Assembly (NCBI RefSeq): GCF_000003815.2
Contig: NC_049985.1
Coordinates: 864,117-928,116, forward strand
Origin: Branchiostoma floridae
Taxonomy: Eukaryota; Chordata; Leptocardii; Amphioxiformes; Branchiostomatidae
Direction of reading: 5' to 3'
DNA: 64,000 nucleotides
Shown here in pieces: positions 34,786 to 46,849 of this stretch. The notes beneath the pieces are model-generated. The model searched no databases, had not been told where the DNA came from, and saw nothing but the letters and a program-made list of their open reading frames with translations. Position numbers and translations under genes: made by a program. How positions within the stretch are numbered: the first letter of the stretch is position 1; each line of letters starts with the position of its first letter.

Positions 34786-37700
34786 CATTCAGCCCATTTG
34801 CTGACTTTTTCAAGTGAGAAGAAGTCTTAACTTTAGATAAAAGGTAACTGTTACTCTGGCAACTAGATAGTTGTTGTTGACTCTATCTACTGTAGTTTGT
34901 CCGCTTCTGGTCCCATGTGCTTTCCTTCTCTCTCTTTATGTTATAACTTATAGATTTTGGAAATCTGGCAGTTTCTTGAAGAACTGTTCCGTTGTATATC
35001 TTATTACAAATGTACCTTGTGTACCTTATTACCTTGTGTATCATATTACCTCACTTTACTTCACTATCCATGGTATCATATTACCTGGATGCTGAAAAAG
35101 AATTCATGAAGTGGTTGAAACAAATGGTGATTGAAACAGAGGGCTGGGATTTTTATAAACGTGTACCTGACTTCTATATCTATTCACTGCCTAAAAACTG
35201 TCCACCAACTGTACAGACTACCCTCTAAGGTTGTTTCCTTGTTAATTTTTTACTCCGAGATCCAAAAACTGATTTGGAGTAGCGGAATGATATGTCACAT
35301 GGCACCGGTTGGCTCCTACCCCAGCCATTCTCCTCCCTAAGTACTCTCCAAGCAGAGGTTTAGGCTCCGGCTGTTTTTTAACGTTTTTTTAGTCGTTCCT
35401 GCCCCAATTATATGGATCATACCATCCTGCTGACAACCCCTACCCCAAGGTGGGGGCAGTTCATTTGATGAATCGGGGGTAGTCCCTTCTCTGTAAATCA
35501 GGAAACGTTCACAAAGGTGCTATGTTTGGTGATGCAAGCTTTACATTGTGATTGTTGCAAAACTTTTCTCCCTCTGCCCGCCTCCTTCCATATTTCAATG
35601 GCTAAATTTAAACCACTGCAAACATTTTCTCCATGCAGAAAAATAAAATCTCCCGAAACATTTCAACTTTTAGCTCAAGCCACTCCAGTGCTAACCTGTA
35701 AACTGTGAAGAATCCCTTTCAGTGTCAAGAAATGATAAACAGTTTGTCCAAGTTGTTTGTAACTGTAAGGCTTAGCTTGCCCCCCCCCCACTTGAGATGA
35801 TTTCTGGACGGTCCCTGATGTCCCAGCATGCCCTGGGAGGAGGGACCACCCAGGAAAAGTGGCTGTTAATCTTCCAGCCTTCATTTAGGCTAACCGGCTG
35901 GGAGGAGTAAACTTGTCTCGGAGGAGGAGCACTTGTGGAACTAACCTGTGTCCTGTGGATCACTGCAAGAACTCCCTTCATCATTGTCTCCTTGTCTTTT
36001 GGAGTGTCTTCTGTGTTTTGGCTTCTTGTCTTTCGGTAACGGAGTCGAGGAGAGATGCAGGAAAATGTCTAGCGACCTACTCTTGTGTGCTCTTCCAAGT
36101 ACTCGAGGTCCCTGGTAAGGTTATTTACTTTCGTCTCATTTCACAGCCTAAAAGACTGTTATCTACAGACAATGGTGTTTTCAGGCTCTTGTGTTTGTTT
36201 TTTTTTTACCTTGGGTTAATGCAGAATGGAGGAAAAGTCCAACGACATACTCAAATGTGTTGTTCTTTCTGGTAGAGATTCTTGATAAGATAATTTACTT
36301 TTGTCTTTGTGAAAGGCTTTGTTAACTTGGTTGGTGATTTGAAGACAATGTTGTTATGTCACTCCAGTCTGAGTCCTAACTTCATCATGTATATGGTGAA
36401 ATGTCTTCAGGTGAAAGTTTTTTTTAGGTTGTTGGTTTGAAATCTAATTATCTATTTGCTTATCTCCTCTTCTTAGAAAAGCGCCAAGGAGTTCACACGC
36501 CTTTGTGTCAACATTGGTTCTTGTTGTAGAGTGGTCAGTTACTGCTGTGTGTAACGTGTCAGGTGGCGTTTTTACAAGCTAGGATTTTATAATAGGGAGT
36601 CCAAACTTATTGGTGAGTCGCGGTAAGTGACTATTGTAGGGGGGTCTGGGGCATCCACCTTCCATGGTGCAGAGTTTTTGATGATTTTAAGTTAAAATAG
36701 TGCATTCTAAGGTATCCCAAGAGGCAAAAATACTGTTACAGATGTCACAGTAGAAGACTGTGCCCACAGATGACCTGATAGCATCCCTGGTCAATCAGAA
36801 TTTCATGCTTTTCAGACATTTTCTACCCAGTATAGGGCGTCCAGGGGCATCAAATTTCTTGTTATTCTAAGAAAAGTGCGTCCAGATGACGCGTTGACGC
36901 ATGCCTGGCTAAAAGCCTGTTTTACAATATCTGGCACAACTTTTCTGTGTGTTTGAGAAGATATTACTCAGTCAAAGTCTATATTTGCTGAAAATTGGAT
37001 GCACAAATATTTATTCCAGTCATACCATCATCTAAATAGACAAGAATATCGATGTTGAAGACATGTCAAAGATAAGGATTTACTCTTTAGTAAGATTTAC
37101 TTGTCAATGAACTTGGAAAGCAGCTTACAGATAATACAGCTTTGGTTAGAGCAATGGGGTGCGAGTAGACAATAAAGAAAACCTCAGTAGATTGTGGTTA
37201 TCACAGTGGTAAATCCCCTTCAGGCATGACCCAGCAGTACTAGACATTAAATGTATAGAGACTTTTCATTAAATAATGTTACAATGAACATGATTTGAAT
37301 CATACACAAGTTTGCAGTCTTTTAAGGGCAGACTACAGTATCAAAGACCTATTCTATTTATCTTTCTATAGTCTATAACAAGTTCTGCACAGGCATTTAA
37401 TGACACTTACCGCTATTTAATTATCTAGACCATTATTCTTGTGTTATCTGTTATGCTTCTAATTCAAATTTTGATTTTTTTTTTTATTCCTTTTTTGGGG
37501 GTTTTCTCTGTAATGTCTTTTTACATGTATGTACTCTTGGACACCATAAAAATGAAGCCATATGAAAAGCCTATCTAATCTTTCCCACCCAACTTACTAA
37601 AGAGCTGCCAGATTCCATCCCTTGGAGAGTTTGAAAAGGGATCATTTGCCCCCCAGCTCAGATCCTTGCAATAATATTTACCAAAGCCAGAACCCTAGCA

Positions 37701-37999
37701 TGAAATTTCACATTAGCTTTGCTTGGAAATTTTATACACTTGTCAACAAGGAGAACCATGTTTTCATAAAAAAGTAGATGTGTTTTTAATCAAACCTGAG
37801 GCTGAATCCTTATCTTAATTTTGACATGCAAGTTGTAGATTCCTTTCCATATTTCAGGAATGTTTATCTCTTGTTTTGATTGGAAGGTTTCTCCTCAGAT
37901 CCTGTGTATCATAAACAACACATTTAAGTGCACCTTTGCCTTTGATGTTGTTGCCCAAAGTTGGCCCTGCTGAAAGCTTGCCCTGGTTATAGTTAATAG

Positions 38000-38190
38000 T
38001 TTATTTGCAAACTCATGCCCGAGGGCTAATTGCATATACAGTCTCAAGAACTAAGAGTAAGAGAAGTAAAAGAGTGATACATAAAACTAGTGTTTAATCA
38101 ACTACATGATACTATGAATACTATTGTCGGGTTTGACTTCTTCTTTGAAGGCAGTGGTTAATGAACTGTCCCACATTCTATATGATGGTG
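38000..38190 (-). mobile_element. LINE tail fragment
   Basis: TTTATTTGCAAACTCATGCC, CGAGGGCTAATTGCAT and TGTCGGGTTTGACTTCTTC match the tail of the fragment at 1040-1480 in the same orientation. Only the 3' end is left. Confidence 0.75.
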
Positions 38191-38379
38191 GGATTTTGTG
38201 CATTTAGTAGAAATATAGTCTTTTGGTGATCACTTAGGTGGTAAAAGCTTGGTGAAATAGTGACAACTGTTAAATGCATGTAGAACACAGGAAGACAGTT
38301 GACTTGTCATGCCTGTCTATGGAAGCCATGTAACCGCTAAGCTCTGCCATTGACATGATGATTGATTGCGAATTGTACC

Positions 38380-38466
38380 TTTGTCAGTCATGTCCCCCTA
38401 GGTAAGGCCCTTTGTCAGGCATGTCCCCCTAGGTAAGGCCCTTTGTCAGTCATGCCCCCATAGGTG
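38380..38466. repeat. Short tandem repeat, about 36 bp, three copies
   Basis: CCTTTGTCAGTCATGTCCCC (with variants), then CTAGGTAAGGC, is repeated three times. Confidence 0.85.
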
Positions 38467-39143
38467 AGTGATTGTTTATAGTTGCCCCTGTTCCCTGTGA
38501 TAGTGCAGTTTATAACATCACAGGGCACTTGACACCCATAATGACAGCAGCACACATTCTGACATATCCAAGCAGGCCTTTGCTGTGGTACCTGGTTAGC
38601 TGTTGCATAATTCATTCAGCCTCTTTAGGTTCAAGTGTTTATACATGCATATTTTATGCTCACTTTAAAGGTAGTATTTAGGGTCAAGACATTTGTACTA
38701 AATTTGTAATGTAGCCCAATATATTGCCTAGGTTACATTCTTTGTCATACTTCTTATATGTTATTATAAGTGTTAAATGTTAAGTGTTATATATTTCATG
38801 CTCATTGTTACACTTTTTAACTTTTGCTTGTCTTTTTTTTCATTACATTCATGCCAAAGATCTGTACAGAATTGTTCCAAATTTATAAATGTGACCAATT
38901 GCCTGAGATATTACAGTTGTAGTTCTATTTGTTTTGATTTTTGAATACAATTGAGGAGTACTTATATTTTTGAATGGAAGTTTCATGCTTTTTTGAAGTG
39001 TGTTTTCTTCAGGCTCAAAACATATTTTGGGAATATCCAGAAAAATTACTCTAAATCTAGAAATGAGAAGATTCTAAAACTAGTATTTTTGTCAATCGTT
39101 GTGTACATTTGATGATATCTAACGTTTATTTTTCTTCTGGCAG

Positions 39144-39195
39144 GTTGAAGAAATACTTTCTGGACATGAGCGACAGTGAAGACGACGATGATCAG
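39144..39195 (+). CDS. AFF: AFF family gene, acidic SDSED exon
   Basis: The exon follows TTCTTCTGGCAG and ends at GATCAG|GTGACC. Read in phase 2 it gives (E)LKKYFLDMSDSEDDDDQ. This aligns with the vertebrate AFF block LEDDLQLSDSEDSDSEQ, known as the DLXLS-type motif at the start of the pSER transactivation region. That motif has been linked to Mediator (MED26) recruitment. Here the acidic half (SDSEDDDD) is kept, but DLQLS has become FLDMS. It is separated from the next exon by the only short intron in the window (459 bp). Confidence 0.88.
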
Positions 39196-39654
39196 GTGAC
39201 CACTTTCCTCCAATCACAGCCCACACACACCAGACACATGTCGTGTTTCTCTCAACACAGCCCAGCGCCTACCCTTACTAGACCGTAACCCGACTCCAAC
39301 GCTTTTTGTTATGCTTGGCCGAACCCCTGCCATTACCCCTACTTCCATAATTAACAAATCAGAGGGGCTGTATTTGCATGGGCCGGTAACCCGAGCCCTC
39401 AATAAACCATTGTTATGCATGGAGCCAGCAGACTTGGCTCTTGTGGTGGCTGCTGCCTTGGCCAGATGTAACGTTACACAGTTGTGTGGGGCTAAACAGG
39501 GGGCAGGTTTCTCAGTTGGCTGGCAAGTAGCAGGTCAGACCTGATCCCAGTGGGGACCTGTGAGCCAAGCAGCTCACCCTGACACAATCGGTGTCACTCA
39601 GCCGTCCGTAAATCTCCCCCTCCTTGGTACTTACACCTCTGCTCTACCCTGCAG

Positions 39655-39698
39655 GCTCGACAGACCAAGACGTCAGGAAGAAATGCTCAGAAAATGAG
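39655..39698 (+). CDS. AFF: AFF family gene, 44 nt basic exon
   Basis: The acceptor is TACCCTGCAG and the donor is ATGAG|GTAAGT, a near-perfect consensus. In phase 0 it reads ARQTKTSGRNAQKM plus AG, which joins G of the next exon to make AGG (Arg). The peptide is basic and low complexity, with no recognised domain. It fills the position between the acidic motif and the serine-rich stretch. The strong donor and the exact phase fit with both neighbours support it. Confidence 0.8.
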
Positions 39699-40274
39699 GT
39701 AAGTCTTCCTTTCCTCTTTTGTTTTATTTTTCTCCTGGCAGGCTTGTGCGACCCTGGTTGACAGTTCGAGCTTGTTGGGGTTGATAAACGCGTGGTCCCC
39801 TGGTAGCAGGGGTATGAAAACCATCCCAGGGTTGTTTCCTTCCTGGCTAACCAAATATTTGTACTGAAGGCTTCCCCTGAATCCTGTAGTATTGATTATC
39901 CAAACAAGTTGCATGTGTGTTTGTTTGGGTCCGATTAACAGGTTTCCACTGGTGCTTCTCGGGGCCGATTGTTTCCCGATCGGGGGCTGATCGCCGGTTT
40001 TACGTGCTGAAAAGGCCTTGGCATTGTCACAAAGTTCATGTAATGGGGAAGATGGCGGTTAAAATAACAATGTTACAAATGCTCCTGCAGCTTGAATGGA
40101 GAATAATGGTGATAAAATCAGGGGAGCAGCTTGGGCCAACATAATCCAATTATACGGTTCTCAGATTCAAAATAATACTCGCTGAAGAGGAAACCTAACT
40201 CAAATGTTGGGCAAAATTCTGTACCTTGGTTCACATAGTTGTGGTAACAGGATATGGTCAGGTTCAAGTTACCC

Positions 40275-40465
40275 AAGTGTTTTATTTGCAAAATCATGGC
40301 CGAAGGCTAATTGCATGTACAATCTCAAAGACTGAGAATAGAAAATGCTACATCAGTACATGTAGTAGTGTGATACATAACACCATGTTAGTGTCTAATC
40401 AACTATATGGTATAATGTATAGTATTGTCGAGTTTGACTTCTTCTTTGAAGGTAGTAGTTTAAAG
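40275..40465 (-). mobile_element. LINE tail fragment
   Basis: TTTATTTGCAAAATCATGGC, CGAAGGCTAATTGCATGTAC and GAGTTTGACTTCTTCTTTG match the 1040 and 38000 copies, again in the same orientation. Confidence 0.75.
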
Positions 40466-40474
40466 TAATCTTGC

Positions 40475-40860
40475 AGGATTTTTACTTTGACTTGTCGGAG
40501 ATCCAGATAAATGTGTTGTGGTCTAAGTAAATCAGTGGGTTGTCCTGGAGATTATTTACATGTATCAAGGAGGTGGAAAAACCAATTTTCAGACCTCCTT
40601 GCATGTATCAACCATGGCTCACTATGCCCTGTAGATCATGAATGTTAGGAAAAATTCTCAGATTTACTTCGGTTCACACAGTTTTCGTGATACCAGTAGG
40701 ACCATGGTTAGATAAAGTTGTCCTCCCATATCCCTCTATTTTTACTTAGACCTGTCTGAGATCCATAGAAATGTTTTTGTATGGCCTAAGTAAGTCAGTG
40801 GGTTGTGGGGAGATTATTTACATGTATCCACCATGGTTGGCTCTGCCCTGTGGCAAGTGG
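40475..40860. repeat. Direct duplication, about 262 bp apart
   Basis: Both copies contain a TTTTACTT...GACTTGTC or GACCTGTC start, then CAGTGGGTTGT and GAGATTATTTACATGTATC, then ACCATGG and GCCCTGT words. The copies begin near 40478 and 40738. Confidence 0.8.
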
Positions 40861-41739
40861 AAGTCTGGTCCGCACAGAGCTCCAGATGTTATGGTTTGAC
40901 CCCTTCTTTGTGTCGGAGTTGGGGGTGCATTCACTGATTCAGCAAGGTAATTTCCTCACCTCATTGATTGTTCCTACGTAAATCACATACAAGCTACGTG
41001 TATGTCAGAATTAGTGGTGAGCGTAGCAGGTCTTTTTTGTGTGATTAAAAGTAAATTGTTATTAGGTCTATCCCACTGAACTCATTTCAGTCTTTGTTTA
41101 AAATCAAATGTAGCAAGTCTTGTATGCATTTTAAAAAGTAAACACAGGAATTTTGTTCAGTATGTTATGTTATTTTTTTCTGTTGCCACCTGTAGTTTAT
41201 GCCACCTTGGAGGTTGGTTTTTCTTGATTATGAAATGGTCAACCAGGGACTTTCCAGGCTGTTGTATTATAGTGAGATCATATCTTTTGTCAGATTTCGC
41301 TAGAGGTAACATTGTCCTCTGGTGCTCCCTCTCTGTTTGTTTACGTTTGTGTCTGAGTGGGGAGGGGGGCTTGTGGTGAGGGAAGTGATAGTGCAAAGGG
41401 TTTTGTGACCACACAATAGACCCCAACAGGTCGGAGGGTCTGTGTCCTTCTGTTTCAGACTCTTGTTGCGGTTGTGGTCTGTCAAGTGTGAAAACCAAGA
41501 AGTGGTACAACTCAAGAGGGTGTCCAAGAAGTGCTCACATAATCTTCAGCTGTGAGTCACTTAGTAGCGGTCTCGTCTCAGAACGAAGGATGTGTATTCT
41601 AAGTATTCCATCCTCTTCAGAAAATGTTGTATTACTTCCGTTTGTTTGTTTGGGAATTTGCCAAATGCTGAGGATAATTAACGGTTTAGTCAGGTGCTAG
41701 GTACACATTGTAATAGGGTGGGCAGAAAAATGGTATAGT

Positions 41740-42140
41740 CTGTTTATCATAACAATCTTTATTGACACGACAAAAGTACAGCGACTTTTGTAAGGTCTAC
41801 ATGTATAACAACTACTTACAGTACAACTAACACACATATGGATATCTGTAGGTATGACTAAATCAACATATAGGGTCTTGCATGTCATTAACACTATTAG
41901 TTCTACGGTATAAACATTCGTGGATATATTTGCCTACTTGTACACAGTGAGGATTATCGCCTCCTACTAGAATGTAGTTGAATTCATCTATCGAACAGAG
42001 AGCAGCAAATTCTTTAGAGCAAGCGGAAAGTAATGTGAACAGCTCTGTGCGTTTATCATTATATCGAGAACAATCCATAACAAAGTGACGTTCGTCTTCG
42101 ATCTCATTTGGGCAAAATGGACAAAACCTCCGGTCAGCTA
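41740..42140 (-). mobile_element. LINE 3' fragment with zinc-knuckle-like end
   Basis: On the minus strand the frame reads FCPFCPNEIEDERHFVMDCS, then RYNDKRTELFTLL. This C..C....EDE.HF...C pattern is typical of LINE protein C-termini, related to but different from the fragment at 1040. The tail starts near 41755 (reverse complement of CTTTATTGACACGAC). Confidence 0.75.
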
Positions 42141-42559
42141 ACTGTTAACTTTTTATTAGGTAACAGCGTGTTGACAAAGAAAAAATGAGGCCTCAAAATC
42201 GTAAGACGTGAGGGTGGTTACTGGTCGCTAGCTCTCGAGATATTGTGATCATCTTCTCTATTGCGAGAAGTGTGGCTGAAAGCCTTCCGGTAGGTAATAG
42301 CTGTAGTGTGTGTCACCAGTGATGTGTATTGAAGTGAGGCGTGTGTGCATGTCAGACTGGTGTCACTGGCCTCGGGCAACCTGTCTTGTCCTGTCATCCA
42401 CAGTGTTGGCGCTGCCTTGTCTTTCAATGCCCCTGAGGTACTTCCAGGTCACAGGGATCTTCCAGGTCATATAGGGCACTTCCAGTCTGGTGACCTGACA
42501 GGTTTCGGTGAAGGCTTTTTGTCATCGTGTACAGCTTGCAACAGTTAGATGAGAATGAG

Positions 42560-42737
42560 AATAATAATAATAATGATAATATCGGGTGTATTTTGCAGCC
42601 AGTAGGTACCCAAAGTGAGGTTAACGAGGCTGTTTAACGTGATCGAGGCACCTCCTCGAGCACGGGACCCCTGTTTTACGGCCCTCCCGGAAGACGATTT
42701 CGTGGAAACGATTTCGTAGAAAGCTTCGTGAGGCTAG
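42560..42737 (-). mobile_element. 5S-derived SINE, 5' truncated
   Basis: It has the same tail as the 30297 copy (GCAGCCAGTAGGTACC, GAGGCACCTCCTCGAGCACG, GGAAGACGATTTCGTGGAAA) and an ATT-rich 3' end, but it lacks the 5S head. A small internal repeat of ACGATTTCGT is present. Confidence 0.88.
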
Positions 42738-43674
42738 AATGGAACAAGTTCTTAAAACTATAAAGCTGCTGAGAGTTTTCCTGTTTGCATCGTCTTGCTG
42801 AATTTTTACTTTGTATGTCTGTAAACTGAGGAAATGAACTGGTTTGGCCTTACCTTAGGCTACCTGACTGCTGATGACATCATAGGTCAGAGGTGAGATT
42901 TGAGGGGAATGACCTGACTGTTTTCGTGGTAGACTTTTTACCTCAGATCAAGACAGAAACTCTGTGACTACAAATTATGTAAGAAAAAAAAGCTACCACA
43001 GGTGTGACACCTGTCCTACCTGAGAAGTTAAGGTAGTGAACTGCACAGGTTGTATTCAAAATGTGTTAGTTAGAAATCCTTTGTGGTAAATGTTGGTGTG
43101 TGAGACTTTTAGTCATACCTCAGTAATGTAGTGACTATATGTAGAACATAGTTAGAAGTATATTAAATCTGGGGCTCTCCTGCCACCTTCTGATTACTAT
43201 GAATGGGTCATTAATTGTTGTCATTAATTACTGGACAGTTGTGAAATTGTAAATCAAAAATCTGTTCGTGAAAAGTTGGTTAGACAATTACACACAAGGT
43301 ATATAATACATCAATCAAACCACTGGACCTAGAGACCTTATCCAGTTGTTTATTATGTGTGTAGGTTGTCTAAATCCTCTCAAAGAATTTGTCCACTCTA
43401 CAATACTTGCCCTAATCTCTACAATGCCTACTGATCTCTCAAGCTCAGTACTTGTACTAGTTCACACCTGATGAACAGACAACACCTGGAGGTGTGAAAG
43501 TGTCAGATATGACAATAGGATTACCAGGATTCTTCAGTTCAGTTCAAGCTTTTTACGACATGTTTTGTAATACCAAGTAATTTGTACATATTTCTAGAAT
43601 TCGATCTGAGAGTTTTTCCACAAAGTACAGCCTGCATGTAGTTATCTCCAAACCCGAGCAGTGAAACTTTCATG

Positions 43675-43874
43675 GGGGTCTGCATGCTCTTTTACGTAAG
43701 GCGTAGGCAGCCTATTTTTATTTCCCGTAATTCGTAGGGAAAACCATCTTATCTATGTAATTCGTAGCGAGGCGACCGATTTTAGCGTAATTGCCTTCCT
43801 TGTTTTAGCGTAATACGTAGGGGGTTCTTCTGACTTCAGTGTAAATCATTGTCGGGACCCGCCATGCAGACCCT
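43675..43874. mobile_element. hAT-like MITE, AGGGTCTGCATG family, copy 2
   Basis: The ends are GGGGTCTGCATG and CATGCAGACCCT, and the inside is the reverse orientation of the 34285 copy (TTACGTAAGGCGTAGGCAGC, TTTTAGCGTAAT). The flanks CTTTCATG and CTTTTATT agree at six of eight bases. Confidence 0.88.
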
Positions 43875-44654
43875 CTTTTATTCCATGTTTGCCTTGTTGT
43901 TTTTATAGTAATCATTATGATGAAAGGGTGGATATTTCCAACAGATTTGTATCTCATGTCAACATTCCTGACCCCGGTTCTTTCCGATGTATGTTTCGCC
44001 CTCCTCAAGCCGACAGGTAGAGAGAAAAATCAACAGCCTGGCGACAGGAATTTGACAGGCCATAGAAAAGCACTCTTCCAGAAAGTAAAACTAAATTGGA
44101 CCCCCAAACTCCCAGTAACGAGCCTGGAGTGTATCAACAGCAGCTGTAAAACACGGTTAACCTCAGTCCTCTGGATCAGCCACACCAAGTTATTTGGTCG
44201 TTTCTCAGATTTTAAAACGAAATTAAAAACTGGAAGCTAATTTGCAGCAGTACCATGGAAAGCTGCTAGGGGGCTCAAAATCTAACCATTTCGTGGTCTC
44301 ATCAAGACCTACCAACACTAGTAAATATCAACAGAATCCATCTAGTTATCTTATTGAGGGTGGAAACAGATGCAGATACACATACTCTCCAAGCAGAGGT
44401 TAGGCTCTGGCTGTTTTTTTCAACGTTTTTTTTTTTGTCGTTTTTAATGGGCTTTGTATTTTGTCATTTTTTTGCTGTTTGTGTGTATGTGTCCAATTTT
44501 GTCATTTTTTTTTGCATTGTCCAACCTAACTCGGCTCCTGATATTACACCCTTCTCTGTGAAGTTTTATAAAGATAATAGGAAGAACAGGAAGATGAAAC
44601 AAGAGAAAAAGTCTGCACCTTGGTACACACACTGTTTCTATAGTGACCCTTTCC

Positions 44655-44775
44655 TGAATGTTTGTTTGTTTGTTTGTTTATTCTTTATTTAACCAGGATA
44701 AAAACCATATTGCCTCACAGCGTTTTTCAAAGCCCCCTGGGAGGAGAACCCCGAATTGCCGAAACATAATTCATA
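44655..44775 (-). mobile_element. LINE-like 3' end
   Basis: GTTTGTTTGTTTATTCTTTA, then TTTAACCAGGATAAAAACC and TTTTTCAAAGCCCCCTGG, is the approximate reverse complement of the tail at 59600-59722. The tail ends in a TTTG-type microsatellite. Confidence 0.65.
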
Positions 44776-45244
44776 CATAAAGTTCAACAAAACCAAATTA
44801 ACTTCAATAACATGATCATACAAAGTTCTATGAAACCAAATTACTTAAGTAACATATTAAACATGATGTTTCTTTTTGAAAGAATTCAAGAAAATGACAT
44901 GAGTGTGGCCCAGGCAAGTTCTGGAACCCTTCAGTGTTTAGGACTTGCAATAAATCTTCATTAGCATTGACCAGGGAACAGGCCAGAAATTTCTCCCTTT
45001 GTGGCAGCAGTGGGCTGGTCGGATTGTGTTACACCTGACACCTGCTGAAAGGTGTGGACATGTTTCATCATGTACAGGAGTCCTGTATGTAACCTACGAT
45101 CAATCTGTCACCTAAACTCAGTGTGTTAAAAAACAACATTACACTGGGCAGGAGTGAGGGAGTAGTGCTGAGTGCATTTCATCAACATATTTTGACATGT
45201 ACAGGAGTCGTGAATGTAACCTATGATCTAATCTACATGTCGCC

Positions 45245-45719
45245 AAAACTAGCGTGTTCAAAAACTACATCACAAAGCAGGCTTCACCGTCAGTGAGGGA
45301 GCAGTGCTCAATGCATTTCATCAACAAAAAGTGTAGCTACCCAAATTTCCATGGTGCTTAATTCACCCTGCATGTAAAGCTTACCCAGTGCACTGTAGTT
45401 TTAACCATGCCAGTGACATGTTGATCATAGGTTACATCAACAAGTGTACATGTCAAAATATAACTTGATGAACAGCACCCACCACTGAAGTGAACCTGTG
45501 CCTAAATTTTTATCATGATTAATTAACCCAGCATGTAAACCTTACGCAGCGGTGTGCTGTAGTTTTGGTTACATGTTGATCATAGGTTACATCAAGGATA
45601 CATGTGAACGACTCCTGTACATGTCAAAATACTAGTATGTTGATGAAATGCATTGAGCACTGCTCCCTCACTGACGGTGAAGCCTGCTTTGTGATGTAGT
45701 TTTTGAACACGCTAGTTTT
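45245..45719. repeat. Perfect 82 bp inverted repeat with 311 bp spacer
   Basis: The arms at 45245-45326 and 45638-45719 are perfect reverse complements (for example CAGGCTTCACCGTCAGTGAG and CTCACTGACGGTGAAGCCTG). Degenerate direct copies of the arm lie at 45110-45190. Words such as GACATGTACAGGAGTCG recur in both orientations around it. Confidence 0.95.
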
Positions 45720-46219
45720 TATGACCGACAGACACCCTTGACACCCCGTTTCTGAAAACCTATCAAAATGCTGTAAAGGTACTATAGAAGGACAGATCAT
45801 GGTTTGGGCATGGTACCTGTTCACCTGACTGTGGAGAATATATCTTAGAAGACAAGTCTGGGGTTCAAATGATTTATGGACATTTTCCTGAACCAGAAAT
45901 AATTACCTCCATAATTTTTCTTCAAGTACCAGTTTTTGGGTCAACGACTTGAGCTAGAATCTGTCTTACTCTAATGACTTCTTGAATAAAGAATAAGCTT
46001 AACTTTCAAGCATATGACTTCCTCTTTTGTGCAGAACATTGTTGTAATAAAAAAAAAATACTTTATAAATAAATAGAAGTATGGATAAGTTGTCAGAAAA
46101 TATTTAATGCTGTAAGTGTAAGGCTACGAACATTGATATGTCGTGTTCGTTCTTTACCTGGTTGATAGCTTTTAGTTTTGTGATCTCTTGCTGTTTCTTT
46201 TCAAGCTCGTTCCAGGGTG

Positions 46220-46849
46220 GGGATGGGGTTTTGTGCGCGTGAAAAAGTTGCGCGTGAAAAGTTGCGCGTGAAAAATCTGCGCGTGACAATATGCAAATTA
46301 TCTGATTCCCAAGGGATTCAAAAAGTTTTTGCAGTTTTATACTTAAAAGCTCAAACAAGATGGCACAAAATGGAATTTAGTATCATATTGTTGCATTATA
46401 GAGTACAAAATCTAGATCTGAGTGATTTTCAAGTGATTTTTGAATGTTAAGTTTTCACGTGCAAAAAAGTTTGAAATTTGCGCGTGAAACAATCTTCTTC
46501 AAAAAAGATGAAATGAAGCTTCTAGAATGGGGAAAATTCTCAAATTGTTACATTTTACAATATTAAACCTCATTATGAGTAATTTTTCCATGTATTTCTG
46601 TCAGATTCATGTGATTTTGAAATGTTCAAAATATGCAAATTAACCTATTCCCAAGGGATCTAAAAATCAGGGTTTTTTTCAAAGCCAAAATTCAGGTAAC
46701 AGATGAGAAATTATATCATAAGTTCAAATTTTTCTGCCTTAGAATTCCTTGCTGCACATTTTCTGACATATTTCAGGAACTTTATTTTTTCACGCGCAAA
46801 TTTTTCACGCGCACGCGCAAATTCTCCACGCGCAGAAAACCCGTTCCCT
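46220..46849. mobile_element. hAT-type element, GCGCGTG-rich, 630 bp
   Basis: The 8 bp CCAGGGTG flanks both sides (46212-46219 and 46850-46857) as a perfect target duplication. The left end reads GGGATGGGGTTTTGTGCGCG and the right end reads CGCGCAGAAAACCCGTTCCC. Clusters of GCGCGTGAAAA on the left and TTTTTCACGCGC on the right are subterminal repeats. No transposase is present. Confidence 0.88.

Larger units (their letters stand above)
26079..39143. other. AFF intron, 13.1 kb
   Basis: The intron runs from GTAAGT to TGGCAG. It begins in a GC-rich block (to about 26540). It then holds GGCC/TTA MITEs at 26710, 27718 and 28449, a short inverted repeat at 29395-29517, mariner-like MITEs at 29883 and 31334, a 5S-derived SINE at 30297, a GC-rich block at 33215, a minisatellite at 33405, a hAT-like MITE at 34285, a LINE end at 34560, LINE tail sequence at 38000 and a 38 bp tandem at 38380. 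Stretches 31520-33200, 34800-37980 and 38480-39140 show nothing that could be named. Confidence 0.7.
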
